Assembly (NCBI GenBank): GCA_023954075.1
Contig: JAMLIV010000016.1
Location: 17,894-81,893, forward strand
Length of the DNA stretch: 64,000 bases
Direction of reading: 5' to 3'
Source of the DNA: Lysobacteraceae bacterium
GTDB lineage: Bacteria > Pseudomonadota > Gammaproteobacteria > Xanthomonadales > Xanthomonadaceae
Each line of letters begins with the position of its first letter. Position 1 is the first letter of the stretch. Below the pieces are notes generated by a model. The model was not told the origin of the DNA. It searched no databases and saw only the letters and a program-made list of their open reading frames with translations. The translations under genes were made by a program, and so were the position numbers. Below, piece after piece: positions 61,517 through 64,000 of the stretch.

Positions 61517-62424
61517 GCGCGAGCGATTTCGTCCGCATCGTCGAGGTTGGCCCGCGCGACGGGCTGCAGAACGAGGCCGCCGAGGTTTCCACGGCCACCA
61601 AGATCGCCCTGATCGACCGGCTCTCGGCCTGCGGTTTTCCCGTGGTCGAAGCGACCAGCTTCGTCAGCCCCAGGTGGGTGCCGCAGATGGCCGATGCCGC
61701 CGCAGTACTGGGCGGCATCGCCCGGCGCGACGGCGCGCTCTATCCGGTGCTGGTGCCCAACGAGAAGGGTCTGGATCGCGCGCTGGCGGCCGGGGTGCGC
61801 GAGATCGCGGTGTTCACCGCGGCATCGGACGCCTTCAACCGGCGCAACATCAACTGCGACATCGACGAATCCCTGCGCCGCCTCGCTCCCGTGGTCGCAC
61901 GCGCGGTGGCCGATGGTCTGTGGGTACGCGGCTACATCTCCACCGTGCTGGGCTGCCCCTACCAGGGCCGGGTGCCGGTCAACGACGTGGTGCGCGTGGT
62001 CAAGGCGCTCGATGCGATGGGCTGTGCGGAAATATCGCTCGGCGACACCATCGGCGTCGGCACCGCGAAGAAGGCGCGCGCCATGCTGGAAGCCTGCGCC
62101 ACCGAAGTGCCGATGGCGCGCCTTGCGGTGCACTTCCACGATACCTACGGGCAGGCGCTCGCCAACGTCTACGCCTGCCTCGAGGCCGGCGTGCGCGTGG
62201 TGGATGCCTCGGTCGCCGGCCTGGGTGGCTGCCCCTATGCGCAGGGTGCCAGCGGCAATCTCGCCAGCGAGGATCTCGTGTACCAGCTGCACGGGCTGGG
62301 CATGAACACCGGCGTGGAGCTCGACGCCCTGTGCGACACCGCGCGCTGGATCAACGCCGAACTTTCCCGCGAGCCTGCCAGCAAGCTGGCGCGCATCGCC
62401 AACGAACGGCGCTTCGCGGGCTGA
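61513..62424 (+). CDS. liuE: Hydroxymethylglutaryl-CoA lyase
   Basis: A TIM-barrel lyase of 303 residues that splits HMG-CoA into acetyl-CoA and acetoacetate, the end of leucine breakdown. Motifs: VRIVEVGPRDGLQNEAAEVS (substrate and metal site with the D in GPRDGLQNE), EATSFVSPRWVPQMADA, CAEISLGDTIGVG, HFHDTYGQALANVYACLEAG (metal histidines) and the cysteine loop SVAGLGGCPYAQGASGNLAS. It starts at ATG overlapping the stop of MCC alpha. The acetoacetate could feed PHB metabolism. It closes the liu operon. Confidence 0.95.
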
Positions 62425-62429
62425 TCGCG

Positions 62430-62475
62430 CCTGCATCGCCGGCTCGCGCCGAATGGTGCGAACCGCCGATGCAGG
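62430..62475. repeat. Inverted repeat between convergent genes (possible bidirectional terminator)
   Basis: CCTGCATCG (62430-62438) and CGATGCAGG (62467-62475) are perfect 9-bp arms around 28 bases. The repeat fills the 51-base gap between the liuE stop and the stop of the small minus-strand gene. It has no T-run, so termination is uncertain. Confidence 0.4.
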
Positions 62476-62757
62476 TCACTGCGGAGTGCCGGTGCCCAGC
62501 AGGCGCGGTGCCGCCGGAAGCGTCAGCGACCAGCGCAGGCGCAGCGCGACGCGCTCGCGCCGTTCGCTTTCATTCGGGCTGTCCGCCTGCGAGACCACGG
62601 CCTCATCCGACGGCGCATCGCACGGTGTCACCTGGATCATCGGACTGGACACACCCCGTGCGACGGTCTGGATCGGCTGTCCGGTCATCGCCAGCGCCCC
62701 CAGGGCGATCACCGGAACGGCGAAACGCATGGCGAGGCGGAGAGTCAGGTGGTTCAT
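62476..62757 (-). CDS. Small exported protein of unknown function
   Basis: A protein of 93 residues. MNHLTLRLAMRFAVPVIALG then ALAMTGQPIQTVARG is a signal peptide of about 26-28 residues. The rest (SPMIQVTPCDAPSDEAVVSQ then ADSPNESERRERVALRLRW) is short, charged, with one cysteine, and ends LTLPAAPRLLGTGTPQ. The ATG at 62757 has AAGGA 9 bases upstream; an upstream in-frame start at 62820 adds residues without a signal. I do not recognise the family. It lies between the leucine operon (convergent) and the pyruvate dehydrogenase E2 gene (divergent). Confidence 0.55.
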   Translation of the reverse strand: MNHLTLRLAMRFAVPVIALGALAMTGQPIQTVARGVSSPMIQVTPCDAPSDEAVVSQADSPNESERRERVALRLRWSLTLPAAPRLLGTGTPQ

Positions 62758-63019
62758 GGCAGTGTCCTTGGTTCGTGCAATCCCATACCGACATGAGCAA
62801 GCCCCATGCCAAGCTTCCACCCCCGTGAAATCAGTCCCTTGGCACTCACGGCCTCCGTCCGGACGTCCGGCTTCCCGGAGACTTCGTCCGCCGCCGGACG
62901 GTCGAGCGGCGGCGGGCAGGGGTTGGAATCCTCTCTGACGGAGGAAGGTTCCCGTCGTGACATTGGCATCGCGGGCGTACTGGCATCAAAATGGATGCTT
63001 GGCTGCGCGAGGGAAGAAC

Positions 63020-64000
63020 ATGAGCCTGAAAGAAGCACGCGTTCCCGACATCGGGGACCATTCGGACGTTCCGGTGATCGAACTGCTGGTATCGCCTGGC
63101 GATACCGTGAGCAAGGATCAGGGTCTGGTCACGCTGGAATCGGCCAAGGCCACGATGGAAGTGCCCTCGCCGTTCGCCGGCGTGGTCAAGGAAGTGAAGG
63201 TCAAGCTGGGCGACAGCGTGTCCGAAGGCGCGGTGGTGGCCATCATCGAAGCGGCCGACGAGGCACCCGCGGCGGCACCCGAGCCGACTGCACCAGCGCC
63301 CGCCGCTCCCGCGCCTGCGGCACCCGCTCCTGCCGTGCAGCGGGCCGCGGAAACCGCCGCGCCGCGCAGCCCGCCCGTCAGCTTCGACGTCGATGCCGTG
63401 CTTCCCTCGAAGGTGCCCTACGCCACCCCGGCGGTGCGCCTGTTCGCGCGCGAGCTGGGCGTGGACCTCGCGCAGGTGCAGGGGCGTGGACGAGATGGCC
63501 GCATCCTGCGTCAGGACGTACAGGATTTCGTCAAGGCGGCGATGACCGGCGGTGTCGTCGCTGCCGGCGGCGCGCCCGCGGGTGGTGGTCTGAACCTCCT
63601 GCCCTGGCCGAAGGTGGACTTCGCCAAGTTCGGCGAGGTCGAGGTCGAGCCGCTGTCGCGCATCAAGAAGATTTCCGGCGCGAACCTCGCGCGCAACTGG
63701 GCAATGATCCCGCACGTGACCCAGTTCGAGCAGGCCGACATCACCGAGATGGAGGCATTCCGCAAGAAGCTGGGTGAAGAGAACAAGGATCTGCGCATCA
63801 CCCCGCTGGTGTTCCAGATCAAGGCGGTGGTGTCCGCGCTCAAGCAGTTCCCGCAGTTCAACGCCTCGCTCGACGGCGACAACCTCGTCCTCAAGAAGTA
63901 TTTCCACATCGGCATCGCGGTGGACACGCCGAACGGTCTGGTGGTGCCGGTGATCCGCGACTGCGACCAGAAGGGCTTCCTGCAGCTGGCGGCGGAGCTG
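63020..64000 (+). CDS. aceF: Pyruvate dehydrogenase E2 (dihydrolipoamide acetyltransferase), 3'-truncated by the window edge
   Basis: 327 residues are visible. One lipoyl domain (about 1-78; [20 protein letters not shown], with lipoyl-Lys43 in [11 protein letters not shown]), a proline/alanine linker (about 85-125), an E3-binding domain (about 135-175; [20 protein letters not shown], then [15 protein letters not shown]) and the start of the catalytic domain (from about 210; [20 protein letters not shown] then [18 protein letters not shown]). The true stop is outside. ATG 63020 is preceded by GGGAAG. Pyruvate dehydrogenase E2 transfers acetyl to CoA. Only one lipoyl domain is present, whereas E. 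coli has three. The E1 gene is not adjacent upstream. Confidence 0.93.
   Translation, partial: MSLKEARVPDIGDHSDVPVIELLVSPGDTVSKDQGLVTLESAKATMEVPSPFAGVVKEVKVKLGDSVSEGAVVAIIEAADEAPAAAPEPTAPAPAAPAPAAPAPAVQRAAETAAPRSPPVSFDVDAVLPSKVPYATPAVRLFARELGVDLAQVQGRGRDGRILRQDVQDFVKAAMTGGVVAAGGAPAGGGLNLLPWPKVDFAKFGEVEVEPLSRIKKISGANLARNWAMIPHVTQFEQADITEMEAFRKKLGEENKDLRITPLVFQIKAVVSALKQFPQFNASLDGDNLVLKKYFHIGIAVDTPNGLVVPVIRDCDQKGFLQLAAEL

Overview
The window is 64 kb of GC-rich chromosome from a gammaproteobacterium, most likely of the Xanthomonadales/Lysobacterales (Rhodanobacteraceae or Lysobacteraceae). This is inferred from a DUF1631 protein, a Xanthomonas-type dipeptidyl peptidase IV, an ATP synthase operon whose downstream partner is glmU, a very large GEVED/InlB-like surface protein with an internal SDGFE segment, and abundant intergenic palindromic repeats. 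The species cannot be named from the window. No tRNA, rRNA, CRISPR array, insertion sequence or prophage was seen.

Layout. 1-2.0 kb: 3' part of a DUF1631 gene. 2.4-10.4 kb (minus): one exported protein of 2,670 residues built from repeated beta domains, with its own promoter and terminator. 11.1-19.3 kb: purD, a YbbJ/QmcA-like NfeD-stomatin pair, an ABC exporter, an RluE-type pseudouridine synthase and two alpha/beta hydrolases. 19.4-21.3 kb: glmS. 21.4-32.0 kb: an efflux operon (adaptor, ATPase, four MacB-type permeases in two tandem pairs) followed by a Phd/PIN toxin-antitoxin pair and then an NtrC-type response regulator and its histidine kinase. A good sigma-54 promoter precedes the adaptor gene. 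32.1-39.7 kb: atpIBEFHAGDC with a sigma-70 promoter and a terminator, carrying two copies of a GGGATT-rich palindromic element between genes. 39.7-43.1 kb (minus): a three-gene polyprenyl-sugar module (GT-C, GtrA, GT2). 43.2-44.6 kb: glmU. 44.8-51 kb (minus): phasin, queD, a DPP-IV-like peptidase, a YfcG-like GST and an acyl-CoA dehydrogenase. 51.3-53.0 kb: a 3-hydroxybutyrate oligomer hydrolase lipoprotein. 53.1-55.2 kb: a di-haem plus tri-haem cytochrome c pair. 55.2-62.4 kb: a TetR regulator and the leucine/isovalerate operon liuABDCE-type (ivd, MCC beta, hydratase, MCC alpha, HMG-CoA lyase) with a perfect palindromic operator between them. 62.5-64 kb: a small exported protein and the 5' part of a pyruvate dehydrogenase E2 gene.

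Themes. Leucine breakdown yields acetyl-CoA and acetoacetate, and the phasin and oligomer hydrolase suggest that the organism stores and mobilises polyhydroxybutyrate. glmS and glmU supply UDP-GlcNAc for the envelope, where the GT module, the giant exported protein and the efflux pump also act. The most unusual points are the toxin-antitoxin pair wedged inside the sigma-54 efflux operon, the duplicated permease pairs, the split beta domains of the giant protein, and the palindromic elements inside the atp operon.
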